From Streptomyces lydicus (GTDB taxonomy: Bacteria; Actinomycetota; Actinomycetes; Streptomycetales; Streptomycetaceae): a stretch of 64,000 nt of DNA. The notes under the pieces are model-generated. The model was not told the DNA's origin. It did not search any database and saw only the letters and a list, made by a program, of their open reading frames with translations. The translations under genes and the position numbers were made by a program. Positions 55,452 to 63,909 of this stretch are shown here, in pieces. The number at the start of each line of letters is the position of its first letter. Position 1 is the stretch's first letter. The stretch lies in NCBI RefSeq assembly GCF_004125265.1, contig NZ_RDTE01000003.1, forward strand, positions 496,001 to 560,000, in the 5' to 3' direction.

Positions 55452-57164
55452 TCAGCCCCCGGCCGGTGAGGTGTTCAGGTGGGCGAGGGCTCCGGCCGCG
55501 GGCTCCTTGCGTACGAAGGCCCGGCGCAGGGCGTGGTACGGCTCGTCCGGGTCGAAGAAGGTGCGGTGCATACGGGCCAGTTCCTCCTCCCGGTAGGCGG
55601 CGAGCGGCCGCTCGGCCTCGTCGCGTTCCCGGGACGCCTTCTTCGTGGCGATACGGGCCTGGGTGGCGGGCGCCGAGGCCAGCCGGAGAGCGAGGCGGGC
55701 GGTCCGTGCGGCGAAATCCTGCGCGGTGCAGTCGAGGATCCGGTCGACCAGGCCCAGCCGCGCACCGGCCGCCGCGGTCATCGGCAGGGCGCGGGCCATC
55801 AGCTGCCCGGCCGCCTCGGGGCCTGCCCGGCCGGGCAGCGTATAGGTCCAGTACTCCGAACCGTAGAGCCCCATCAGCCGGTAGTGCGGGTTGAGCACCA
55901 CGGCCGAGCGGCACCACACCTCGTCGGCGGCGAGGGCCAGCATCGCCCCGCCCGCCGCGGCATTGCCGCCGAGCGCGGCGACCACCAGCCGGTCCGTGGT
56001 GGTCAGGACGGCGTGCACCAGGTCGTCCATGGCGTTGATATTGGCCCAGGACTCCTCGGCGGGATCGTCGGCGGCCTCGATGACATGGAGATGGATGCCG
56101 TTGGAGAAGAAGTCCCGGCGGCCGCCGAGGACCAGCACGGAGGTCGGCCGGGCGCAGGCGTGGCGGTAGGCGGCGAGCAGGCGCCAGCAGTGGTCGGTGC
56201 TCATCGCACCGCCGGGAAAGGAGAACTCCAGGAAGCCGGCCGGACCGTCCTCGCGGTAGCGGATGTCGCTCCAGGTGCGGGGCCCGTCGGCGCCGGGGCC
56301 GAGCGGGGCCGGGAGCTCCGGGAGCCGCGGGAGGCGGTCCCCCAGCGCCAGCGTGGCGGGCAGCTTGGGAGTGCGGGGCTCCCCCGGCGCGCGGGGCGCC
56401 CGCAGTTCCGGGATCCATACCGCGCCGTCGGCCGTCGCCCGGCAGATCGCGCCGCCCCGGGTGGCGAGCAGTTCACCGGGCCGGCCGGTCAGGGTGTCCT
56501 CGGGGTGGCCGCCGTGCAAGTACCAGCGCTCGCCGAGGAGTTCATCGCGGACGCCGGGCTGCGAATCGGCGGCACGCAGCGTGCGTACGACGGCGTCGGT
56601 GGGGTCGGACCGCCAGTCGATGCGGCGCAGCTCCTGATGGAAGGGCGGCCGGGGGCGGCCGGGTTGCGCGGCGTCGGCCAGGGCGGCCTGCGGCTGCGGC
56701 CGGTGGGTCCCGGAGGCCACACGGGCGACGGCCGTCAGGACCGCCTCGACCGCACCATCGGCGATCTCGTTGCGGTACAGGTCGCTCTTGCCCACCCCGG
56801 GTACGGGGAAGTCGGCCGTGGCCCAGATGTCGCCGGCGTCCATCTCGTCGTTGGCCTGGAGGACCGTGACTCCCCACGTGGTGGCGCGCAGGTGTACCGC
56901 CCAGTCCACCGATGACGGGCCGCGGTCGCCGACGGGTCCGGGATGCACGATCAGGCAGGTGTACGCCGACCACACCTCGCGGGGCACGGGCGTCTTGAGC
57001 ATCGGTGCCACGATCAGGTCCGGGGCGTGCCGGCGTACGGCCTCCAGGAGCGGTGTCTCACGCGTCACCAGCTCGACGCCCACGTGGTGTCCGCGCTCTC
57101 CGAGTTCCGCGTGGACGCGCTGCGTCAGGCTGTTGAACGCGCCGGCGATGAGCAGAATGCGCAC
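55452..57164 (-). CDS. hoxX: HoxX-like formyltransferase/crotonase fusion
   Basis: The 570-residue protein joins an N-terminal formyl-THF-dependent transferase domain (HPGPVGDRGPSSVDWA, DAGDIWATADFP) to a C-terminal crotonase domain (LGGNAAAGGAMLALAADEVW, PHYRLMGLYGSEYWTYTLPG). This is the architecture of HoxX, which makes CO from formyl-THF for the active site of [NiFe]-hydrogenase. No hydrogenase genes are in the window. GTG 57164 follows GGGGAG. It is divergent from the Gly-Cys-Ile-Ser peptide gene. It may serve a hydrogenase elsewhere or supply a formyl/CO unit to a local pathway. Confidence 0.9.
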   Translation of the reverse strand: MRILLIAGAFNSLTQRVHAELGERGHHVGVELVTRETPLLEAVRRHAPDLIVAPMLKTPVPREVWSAYTCLIVHPGPVGDRGPSSVDWAVHLRATTWGVTVLQANDEMDAGDIWATADFPVPGVGKSDLYRNEIADGAVEAVLTAVARVASGTHRPQPQAALADAAQPGRPRPPFHQELRRIDWRSDPTDAVVRTLRAADSQPGVRDELLGERWYLHGGHPEDTLTGRPGELLATRGGAICRATADGAVWIPELRAPRAPGEPRTPKLPATLALGDRLPRLPELPAPLGPGADGPRTWSDIRYREDGPAGFLEFSFPGGAMSTDHCWRLLAAYRHACARPTSVLVLGGRRDFFSNGIHLHVIEAADDPAEESWANINAMDDLVHAVLTTTDRLVVAALGGNAAAGGAMLALAADEVWCRSAVVLNPHYRLMGLYGSEYWTYTLPGRAGPEAAGQLMARALPMTAAAGARLGLVDRILDCTAQDFAARTARLALRLASAPATQARIATKKASRERDEAERPLAAYREEELARMHRTFFDPDEPYHALRRAFVRKEPAAGALAHLNTSPAGG

Positions 57165-57511
57165 AGCGGACTCCCCTGGGGCTGGAACCGGTCAGCGGGT
57201 GATTGATCGTGATCGTTCCCCACGAGCGGCCGTGCGCCGACCGAGCCGCGCCAGGGTCACCCGATCGACGGCGGCCGTGCGGCCCAATGTCCGGGCCGGG
57301 AGATCACCTGACGAATCGTCAGTTAGTTCCGTCCGCGTCCCATCTCAACGGAATCTCGCCAAAGTTGGCGCACTCCACGCGCTTCCACAGACCGCGACAT
57401 TGCCTTTAATTGACATTCACTTGGTCATACTTTTACCTTCTGTCGTGCGGCATCAGCGCAGGTCAGCGCCGTATGCCCGGTTCGTCTTCCGCATTCTCAC
57501 CGGAGGTTCCC
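57165..57511. promoter_or_regulatory. Divergent control region, HoxX-like gene / repeat peptide
   Basis: This 347-nt gap drives the HoxX-like gene leftward and the peptide operon rightward. The stretch 57330-57470 is AT-richer and includes TTGACATTCAC (57410-57420), a good -35-like TTGACA, then TACTTTT within about 18 nt (from 57428) as a possible -10 region. GGAGG at 57502-57506 is the ribosome site of the peptide. Confidence 0.5.
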
Positions 57512-57667
57512 ATGGAGCAGCTCATCAAGAAGATGGCCCAGGACCAGGTCTGGCAGAGCTGGCTGGCCGCCAACTCCGCACAGCAGGCGGCGAAGAACGG
57601 CTGCATCAGCGCGGTGCCGAAGGCGGGCTGCATCAGCGCGGCACCCAAGGCCGGCTGCATCTCCTGA
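57512..57667 (+). CDS. Putative RiPP precursor with three Gly-Cys-Ile-Ser repeats
   Basis: The 51-residue peptide begins at ATG 57512, five nt after GGAGG. Residues 1-28 look like a helical leader (MEQLIKKMAQDQVWQSWLAA at its start). Residues 29-51 are three repeats, NGCISAVPK, AGCISAAPK and AGCIS, placing one Cys and one Ser in each unit at a fixed nine-residue period. A multi-core RiPP precursor fits best, and adenylating, unknown and exporter genes follow on the same strand. I know no described class with this core and enzyme set. A metal-binding peptide is the main alternative. Confidence 0.8.
   Translation: MEQLIKKMAQDQVWQSWLAANSAQQAAKNGCISAVPKAGCISAAPKAGCIS
57596..57664 (+). repeat. 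27-nt repeats encoding the peptide cores
   Basis: Two full 27-nt units and one 15-nt partial unit encode NGCISAVPK, AGCISAAPK and AGCIS. GGCTGCATC is identical in all three; third positions elsewhere have begun to diverge. Confidence 0.92.
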
Positions 57668-57807
57668 CCCTCGCGCCTCAGGTGCCCGGAGCGGACCGGC
57701 GATCACCGCGAGCGGGCCACCCCCCGCTCACGGCCGCCGGACCGCTCCGGGCACCACCCCCTGCCTTCCCGTGTGGGCACCGCCTCCCGACCAAGGACGA
57801 GGAATCC

Positions 57808-59046
57808 ATGGATGGTCAGCCGACCGCCGAGGTCATCGAGCAGATCCGCGACATACCGATCTACCGTGCGTCGCTGGCGAAAGGCCACTTCCCCCTGCTC
57901 GACAAGCCGGAGATCGCGCGCGGCTTCCCCGACAACTGGATGACCCCCCGTCTGGCCGCCGCCCTGGAGTCCGGGGAAGCGGAGTTCGTCCTCTCCACCG
58001 GCACCCACCACGCCCGGATGCAGATCATCCGGCCTCCGTATTTCCTGCTGCACTCCTACTACCGGCTGTGGAGCGAGCATCCCGATATCGCCGACACCTG
58101 GGAATCGGGCTGCCGACGGGTCTCCCTGACCACGGTGCTGGCCACGGAGCATGTGGCGCGGGTCAATGCCGCACGGCGCGGCACTCCGCCGGACCCGGTG
58201 CCCGCCCCCGCCGACCGGCAGCTCGACGCGCGTACCTGCTACCTCAATCTGCGGCTCGATCCGGCGCTGTGGGAGCGCGACGACGTCGTGCGGATGCTCC
58301 GGGAAATCCGGGCCGCCGCGCGAGCGCACCCGCGCGGCTGGTACCACCTCGACTGCTCCGGATATCACCTGGCGCATCTGCTGCGAAAGGTCGCCGAATG
58401 GGGGCTGTGGGATGAATTCCCGCCGCCCGCCAGCATCATCCACGCCTACGAATACACCCCGGTGAACGTCCGGCGTTTTCTGCACCAGCACTTCGCCTGC
58501 CCGGTCATCGACCTGTTCGGCAGCACCGAGCTCGGATATCTCTACTTCAGCGACCGCCACGGCACCTATCGGCCGCATCTCGACAAAATGAGCGTCGAAC
58601 TCCATCCGGTCGCCGACGGCAGCACGATCCACCAGCTCATCGTCACCAGTGTGCGCAACCCCTTCATGCCGCTGGTCCGGTACCGCTCGGGCGACTGCGT
58701 ACGCACCGTGGACGGAACGCCGGACCCGGGAAAGATCTCCCAATTCTGCGGTCGCGAAAAGGAATTGCTCGACACTCCGCACGGCCCCGTCGCACAGGGC
58801 GACCTCGACCGGTGCATCGGCGAGACGTCCCCACAGGTCTTCGTGTACCAGTTGCGGCTGACCGGCGAGGCGACGGCAGAGCTGGTGTACACGACGTTCG
58901 ACGGCACACCCGTCGAGCCGGAACGGACCGCGGCGCTGGAGGAAGCCGTCGGTGAACTGACCGGGCGGCGCTGCCGGCTCGACCACCGCCCGCACCTCCC
59001 CGTCGGGAAGTCGGGAAAGTACGCCTGGCTCGGCACCGGCCACTGA
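57808..59046 (+). CDS. PaaK/CapK-like AMP-forming adenylating enzyme
   Basis: The 412-residue protein resembles phenylacetate-CoA ligase and coenzyme F390 synthetase-type adenylate-forming enzymes. DLFGSTELGYLYFS (the A5-like core), PLVRYRSGDCV and a C-terminal GKSGKYAWLG lysine motif are visible. The N-terminal P-loop-like region is diverged. Substrate is unknown; in a peptide cluster it may activate a carboxylate, either a small acid to be attached to the peptide or the peptide C-terminus. ATG 57808 follows GACGAGGA. It lies 140 nt after the precursor. Confidence 0.82.
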   Translation: MDGQPTAEVIEQIRDIPIYRASLAKGHFPLLDKPEIARGFPDNWMTPRLAAALESGEAEFVLSTGTHHARMQIIRPPYFLLHSYYRLWSEHPDIADTWESGCRRVSLTTVLATEHVARVNAARRGTPPDPVPAPADRQLDARTCYLNLRLDPALWERDDVVRMLREIRAAARAHPRGWYHLDCSGYHLAHLLRKVAEWGLWDEFPPPASIIHAYEYTPVNVRRFLHQHFACPVIDLFGSTELGYLYFSDRHGTYRPHLDKMSVELHPVADGSTIHQLIVTSVRNPFMPLVRYRSGDCVRTVDGTPDPGKISQFCGREKELLDTPHGPVAQGDLDRCIGETSPQVFVYQLRLTGEATAELVYTTFDGTPVEPERTAALEEAVGELTGRRCRLDHRPHLPVGKSGKYAWLGTGH

Positions 59047-59133
59047 CCCACCCGACGTCCTGCACCCCCGGACGCCTTCCGCACTCCGACGTCATCCGCA
59101 CCCCGACGTCTTCCGCACCCGGACAGGAGAAGC

Positions 59134-59658
59134 ATGACCACCCCGCCGCGGCTGTCCCCCGACGCTCTCGCAGAACTGCTCGGCACGGCGCTGCACACCG
59201 AGGTCGTGACGCATTTCGACGGCAAGAGCGCCGCCCCGCGGGAGTTCGTGGAGCGCCAGGTCACCGAGTGCCTGCGCTATCTCTACCTCGTCTCCCGGTA
59301 CCGCGACCGGCTCAGCGGTCTCTTCCTGCCCGTCGAACAGGACATCGACGAAATCTGGCACTACCTCATCCTGCAGACCCGCGAATACCGTGTGCTGTGC
59401 GAGGAACGGCTGCCGGGTCGCTTCTTCATCGAACACCGCAGCATCGCCTACGAGGACTACCAGCAGGAGCCGGGCCGCGAGCAGGCCCTCGAAGAGGCGC
59501 TGCGCTGGATTCCGCTGTACTGCCGGGAATTCGGGCCGTTCGACGAGGGCGCACTGCCGCACTGGACCATGGTGCGCTTCCTCCATGAGCAGCTGGGGCT
59601 GTCGCTCGCGGACATCGCGGCGCTGGAACCGGTGGAGCCGGCAACGGCGACGGCGTGA
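59134..59658 (+). CDS. Protein of unknown function, glycine-rich-domain-protein (GRDP)-like fold
   Basis: The 174-residue protein carries a DIDEIWHYLILQTREYRVLC segment followed by FIEHRSIAYEDY. These resemble the conserved D-x3-WH ... Y ... C ... H core of the glycine-rich domain-containing (DUF1399-like) family; function there is unknown. CAGGAGAAGC precedes ATG 59134. Its place between the adenylating enzyme and the MFS exporter suggests a tailoring or scaffold role in the same pathway. Four imperfect repeats of CCGACGTCTTCCGCAC precede it (59052-59120). Confidence 0.75.
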   Translation: MTTPPRLSPDALAELLGTALHTEVVTHFDGKSAAPREFVERQVTECLRYLYLVSRYRDRLSGLFLPVEQDIDEIWHYLILQTREYRVLCEERLPGRFFIEHRSIAYEDYQQEPGREQALEEALRWIPLYCREFGPFDEGALPHWTMVRFLHEQLGLSLADIAALEPVEPATATA

Positions 59659-59704
59659 AGCCCGTCGTCACCGGTCCCCCGTCCGGCCCGAACCGAAGGG
59701 AATC

Positions 59705-61012
59705 ATGAGGGCTCGCCACGCTCACCCCGCCGAGGGCGAAGTACCGCAGCAGCGGCGGATTCTGGCCGTCCTGGTCTTCTCCCAGATCCTCAGCGGCGCG
59801 GGTCTCGCCGCGGGGATCACCGTCGGCGCGCTGCTCGCCGAAGAGATGCTCGGCTCGACCGGGCTGGCGGGCGTGCCCAGTGCGCTGTTCACCGCCGGAG
59901 CCGCGCTCGGCGCCGTCGGCATCGGCCAGGTCTGCCGGCGCCGCGGCCGGCGTCCCGGTCTTGCGCTCGGGTACGCCGTCGGGGCGCTGGGCAGCCTCGG
60001 GGTCGTGGTGGCGGCCGCCCTCGGCAACGCGGTGCTGCTGTTCGCGTCCCTGTTCGTCTACGGAGCGGGCACCGCGACAAATCTGATGGCGCGCTACGCG
60101 GGTGCGGATCTGGCCTCACCCGCCCGGCGCGGACGGGCCGTGAGCACCGTGCTCTTCGCCACCACGCTCGGTGCGGTGATCGGTCCCAACCTGGTGACGC
60201 TGACGGGCCGTATCGCACACTCCTGGGGCATCCCCCGGCTCGCCGGGCCGTTCCTGCTCGCCGTCGCCGCGTTCGGGGCGGCCGCGGTGGTGCTGGCCGT
60301 GCTGCTGCGGCCCGATCCCCTGCGGCTGGCCGAGAAGCTGGCCGCGGCGCAGGCCGGGACGGCGGCCCAGAGCCCCGCGGACGAGGCCGGCGGCGGGCCG
60401 GATGCCAGGACGGACCGGCGCAGGGTGGTCACCGGCACCGGGATCATGGTCCTCACCCAGCTCGTGATGATCGCCGTCATGACGATGACCCCGGTACACA
60501 TGCAGGCACACGGCCACGGCACTCAGGCGGCCGGCTGGGTCATCGCCCTCCATGTCGGAGCGATGTTCCTGCCCTCCCCGCTCACCGGTCTGCTGGTCGA
60601 CCGGGTCGGCCGACGGTGGATCGCCGGAGCGTCCGGTCCGGTCCTGCTGGCCGCCGGGGTGGTGGCCGCCGCGGCACCGGACTCCGTGCCCGCGCTCGCC
60701 ACGGCACTGGTCCTGCTCGGCCTCGGCTGGAACCTCGGGCTGGTCAGCGGCACCGCGCTGGTCACCGACGCGCTGCCGCCCGCCCGTCGCGCGTCGGCGC
60801 AGGGACTGGTGGACGTCGGCATCGCCCTCGCGGGCGCCACCGGGGGAATGCTCTCGGGCCCGGTCGTCGTGCTGGGCGGCTACCCGACGCTGGCGCTGGC
60901 CGGCGGCATCCTCGCGATGGCGCTCGTACCCGTCCTCGCGTGGGCGGCCGGCCGGCCGCCGCGCACCGTCACCGCGCCCGCCGCTCGCCCTACGGAAACG
61001 GAACAGGCGTGA
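59705..61012 (+). CDS. MFS exporter
   Basis: The 435-residue transporter of the major facilitator superfamily has 12 predicted helices and a cytoplasmic loop around residue 230 (Ala/Gly/Asp-rich). QVCRRRGRRPGLALG resembles the loop 2-3 MFS signature, and DRVGRRW is its second-half counterpart. GAAGGG precedes ATG 59705. It closes the peptide gene group and probably exports its product or provides self-protection. A drug-efflux role independent of the cluster cannot be ruled out. Confidence 0.88.
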   Translation: MRARHAHPAEGEVPQQRRILAVLVFSQILSGAGLAAGITVGALLAEEMLGSTGLAGVPSALFTAGAALGAVGIGQVCRRRGRRPGLALGYAVGALGSLGVVVAAALGNAVLLFASLFVYGAGTATNLMARYAGADLASPARRGRAVSTVLFATTLGAVIGPNLVTLTGRIAHSWGIPRLAGPFLLAVAAFGAAAVVLAVLLRPDPLRLAEKLAAAQAGTAAQSPADEAGGGPDARTDRRRVVTGTGIMVLTQLVMIAVMTMTPVHMQAHGHGTQAAGWVIALHVGAMFLPSPLTGLLVDRVGRRWIAGASGPVLLAAGVVAAAAPDSVPALATALVLLGLGWNLGLVSGTALVTDALPPARRASAQGLVDVGIALAGATGGMLSGPVVVLGGYPTLALAGGILAMALVPVLAWAAGRPPRTVTAPAARPTETEQA

Positions 61013-61154
61013 ACACCCTTTCACGGAACGGATGTTCCCGGCTGTTCTGCGGGGGATTCCGGAAACTTGGCGTCATTTCTCGTTATCCCGCCCGAAACCT
61101 GGATGCTGCACTGTGAAGGCAGAGTGGAACCGTGCGGACGAACCACGGGGGGCG

Positions 61155-61580
61155 ATGATGCGGAAGGACGCCTGCATAGCGGGCATACCCGTGCTGCGCC
61201 TGTGCCGTATGTCGCTGACCGCCCTGCTGGTGGTCGCGGCCTTCCTGCTGGGTGGTGGTGCGGCGGCGCCCGGTGCGGCGAAGGCCGCGTTCTCCGCCCC
61301 GTCCGCCGCGAAGTCCGCGAGCACATCGGCCGTCAAGCCCGGCTATGAGAACGAAGAGGAAAAGGCGAAGCGCGAGGCCGAGCGCGGCCAACCCCGGCGC
61401 ACCGCCCGGACCTCCGTCGGCGTTCCCCGGCACACCGGCCGGCCGCTGCCGCCGTTCAGCGCGGGCGCCATGACGTCCGTCGCCACGACGGCTTCCGGTG
61501 CCCCGGCGGCCGGCAGCTCCACCAAGGCCGTGTCCCAAGGGGCCGGGTTCAGCGTCCTGCACTGCGTCTTCCGCTGCTGA
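61155..61580 (+). CDS. Small exported or membrane-anchored hypothetical protein
   Basis: The 141-residue protein has a hydrophobic segment (LTALLVVAAFLLGGGAAAPG) after a basic N-terminus, consistent with a signal peptide or anchor. A charged middle (YENEEEKAKREAER) and a Cys-containing end (FSVLHCVFRC) follow. Two ATGs at 61155 and 61158 follow a G-rich ribosome site. No family is recognised. The two C-terminal cysteines with a hydrophobic end suggest surface attachment or disulfide formation. Confidence 0.65.
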   Translation: MMRKDACIAGIPVLRLCRMSLTALLVVAAFLLGGGAAAPGAAKAAFSAPSAAKSASTSAVKPGYENEEEKAKREAERGQPRRTARTSVGVPRHTGRPLPPFSAGAMTSVATTASGAPAAGSSTKAVSQGAGFSVLHCVFRC

Positions 61581-61670
61581 GAGCGGTGTGGTGGCCTGCA
61601 CCACCCCCGCACCATGCACCGTTCCGCCACCACCCCACAGTGGCACCACTCATCAGCAGGAGACCTCCTC

Positions 61671-62273
61671 GTGGAGACCTTCATTCAGCATGCCCGGGGC
61701 CTGACGGCCCGTATCGCCGACCGGCGGGACGAACAGGAGACCTACGGCCGGCTCGCGGCCGGACAGTCCCCCCTCGCCCTGTTCATCACCTGTTCCGACT
61801 CGCGGGTCGTCCCCGCCCTGATCACCGGGGCGCGGCCCGGTGAACTCTTCGAGCTGCGGACGGCCGGCAACGCCGTACCCGCCTACCGCGAGGACATGGC
61901 GGCCTGCGCGGAAGCGGCCACCATCGAGTACGCGATGCGCGTCCTCGGCGTCGCCGACATCGTGGTGTGCGGCCATTCGCACTGCGGCGCGGTCGGCGCC
62001 AAGGCCCGCGGTGAGGACCTGACCGGCGCACCCGCCGTACGGGACTGGCTGGCGCAGCAGCTGTCCGACCACCTGCCCGCCGACGCGGAACCGACGGTCG
62101 CCGCCGCGGTCCAGCACCATGTGCGCGAACAGCTCGACCGGCTGCGCGGCTACCCCTGTGTCCAGGAGCGGCTGGACGCCGGCGAGGTGAAGCTGCACGG
62201 GTGGTTCTACGAGGTGCACACCGGCCTGGTGGCCGCGCATCATCCGGCCTCCGACCTGTTCCTCCCACTGTGA
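61671..62273 (+). CDS. Beta-class carbonic anhydrase
   Basis: The 200-residue enzyme interconverts CO2 and bicarbonate. Zinc ligands are visible in the family motifs CSDSR (with D/R pair) and HSHCGA. CAGGAGA lies before GTG 61671. It precedes a SulP transporter by 17 nt, a common pairing for bicarbonate uptake/conversion. Length is normal for the beta class. Confidence 0.95.
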   Translation: METFIQHARGLTARIADRRDEQETYGRLAAGQSPLALFITCSDSRVVPALITGARPGELFELRTAGNAVPAYREDMAACAEAATIEYAMRVLGVADIVVCGHSHCGAVGAKARGEDLTGAPAVRDWLAQQLSDHLPADAEPTVAAAVQHHVREQLDRLRGYPCVQERLDAGEVKLHGWFYEVHTGLVAAHHPASDLFLPL

Positions 62274-62290
62274 AGGCGGGTGGGCACCTC

Positions 62291-63745
62291 ATGAAGCGCT
62301 TCACCTCCTTCCGGGCGGACTTCACCGCCTCCCTCGTCGTCTTCCTCGTGGCCGTCCCGCTGTGTGTCGGGGTGGCCGTCGCCTCCGGAGTGCCGGCCGA
62401 GCTGGGGCTCGTCACCGGCGTGGTCGGCGGACTGCTCACCGGCTTGCTCCCGGGCAGCAGCCTCCAGGTCAGCGGTCCCGCCGCCGGTCTGACGGTGCTG
62501 GTCTTCGAGGCCGTCAAGGAGTACGGCATCGGGGCGCTCGGCGCGCTGGTACTGGCGGCCGGTGTACTGCAACTGGCCATGGGCGCCCTGAAGTTGGGGC
62601 GCTGGTTCCGGGCGATCTCGGTCGCCGTGGTCCAGGGCATGCTGGCCGGCATCGGGCTGGTCCTGATCGCCGGACAGCTCTACGCCCTCGCGGACGCCAA
62701 GGCGCCGGGCAGCGGACTCGCCAATATCGGCGGCATGCCCGGCCTGGTCACCGCCACCGCGGGGTCGGCCACGGCGCTGTCCGCGCTCGCCATCGGCGCC
62801 GGCACCATCGCCGTCCTGGTGCTGTGGCCGCGCTGGCGGCGCGCCGCGCGGATCCTGCCCGCACCGCTGGCCGCGGTGGCGCTCGCCACCAGCGCCGTGT
62901 GGGCGCTGGATCTGCCCGTCGCGCGCGTCGAGGTCAGCGGGCTGCTGGACGCGATCCAGCCGCCCGGCCTCACCGACCTCGGCCGGCTCACCGAGATCGG
63001 GGTGCTCGGCACGGTCCTCGCCTTCGCGCTGATCGCGTCCGCCGAGTCCCTGTTCAGCGCCGCCGCCGTCGACCGGCTGCACGACGGGCCGCGCACGGAC
63101 TACGACAAGGAGCTGATGGCCCAGGGCGCGGGCAACACCGTCTGCGGGCTGCTCGGTGCGCTGCCGATGACCGCCGTCATCGTCCGCAGCGCGGCCAATG
63201 TCCAGGCGGGTGCGAAGACCAAGGCCTCGCGGGTGCTGCACGGTGTCTGGCTGCTGGTGTTCGCCGCGGCGTTCCCGGCCGCGCTGGGTGTGGTGCCGGT
63301 GGCCGCGCTGGCGGGTGTGCTGGTCCATGCGGGCGGCAAGCTGATCCCGCTGCGCGAACTGCGGCCGCTGTGGCGCGAACACCGCGGTGAGGCGGTAGTA
63401 CTCCTGGTCACGGCCCTCGCGATCGTGACGGTCAACATGTTCGAGGGTGTCCTGATCGGTCTGCTGCTGGCGGTCGCGAAGACGGCGTGGGAGACCTCCC
63501 ATGTGCACCTCGAGGTCGACACCCCCGAGGACGAGGACGAGCCGGTGCGGGTCCGTGCCGTCGGCAACGCCACGTTCCTGCGGCTGCCCAAGATCCTCGA
63601 TCAGCTCGACGCGCTGCCCGCCGAGCGGGGAGTGGAACTCGATCTGAGCGGGCTGCGTCATCTCGACCACGCCTGCGGTGCCGCGCTGACGAACTGGGCC
63701 GAGCAGCACCGTCGTACCCGGCGGACCGTGGAGCTGGTGTCCTGA
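62291..63745 (+). CDS. SulP-family anion (bicarbonate/sulfate) transporter
   Basis: The 484-residue protein has about 10-12 membrane helices (ADFTASLVVFLVAVPLCVGV at the start, NTVCGLLGALPMTAVIVRSA in the middle) and a C-terminal STAS-like domain (GVELDLSGLRHLDHACGAAL). Next to carbonic anhydrase it is most likely a Na+-bicarbonate or bicarbonate transporter of the BicA type. ATG 62291 is the chosen start; the GTG at 62276 is an alternative. Confidence 0.92.
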   Translation: MKRFTSFRADFTASLVVFLVAVPLCVGVAVASGVPAELGLVTGVVGGLLTGLLPGSSLQVSGPAAGLTVLVFEAVKEYGIGALGALVLAAGVLQLAMGALKLGRWFRAISVAVVQGMLAGIGLVLIAGQLYALADAKAPGSGLANIGGMPGLVTATAGSATALSALAIGAGTIAVLVLWPRWRRAARILPAPLAAVALATSAVWALDLPVARVEVSGLLDAIQPPGLTDLGRLTEIGVLGTVLAFALIASAESLFSAAAVDRLHDGPRTDYDKELMAQGAGNTVCGLLGALPMTAVIVRSAANVQAGAKTKASRVLHGVWLLVFAAAFPAALGVVPVAALAGVLVHAGGKLIPLRELRPLWREHRGEAVVLLVTALAIVTVNMFEGVLIGLLLAVAKTAWETSHVHLEVDTPEDEDEPVRVRAVGNATFLRLPKILDQLDALPAERGVELDLSGLRHLDHACGAALTNWAEQHRRTRRTVELVS

Positions 63746-63820
63746 CGACCGGCCGCCCGGCCGTGCGGTCACCTCTCCGTACGGTCGGGCGGTGCCGGTA
63801 AGTTTCCCTTCGTTTACGGT

Positions 63821-63841
63821 AGTTGATCTAAAGTTGATCTA
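63821..63841. promoter_or_regulatory. Direct repeat AGTTGATCTA x 2, operator candidate
   Basis: AGTTGATCTA occurs at 63821-63830 and again at 63832-63841, an 11-bp period that places both copies on the same helix face. It lies about 70 nt upstream of the nitroreductase-like gene, in an AT-rich pocket, so it may be a regulator-binding site. Confidence 0.5.
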
Positions 63842-63909
63842 AGGCCAGGCCGGTCGCGGTGGACGCGGCGGCCGGCGCCACGATTGTCGTCGTCGAGGGG
63901 ATGGACGGT

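Noticed and set aside
55452-57164. The formyltransferase fusion as methionyl-tRNA formyltransferase
   Set aside because: The C-terminal crotonase domain with the GLYGSEYWTY block is specific to HoxX; Fmt lacks it.
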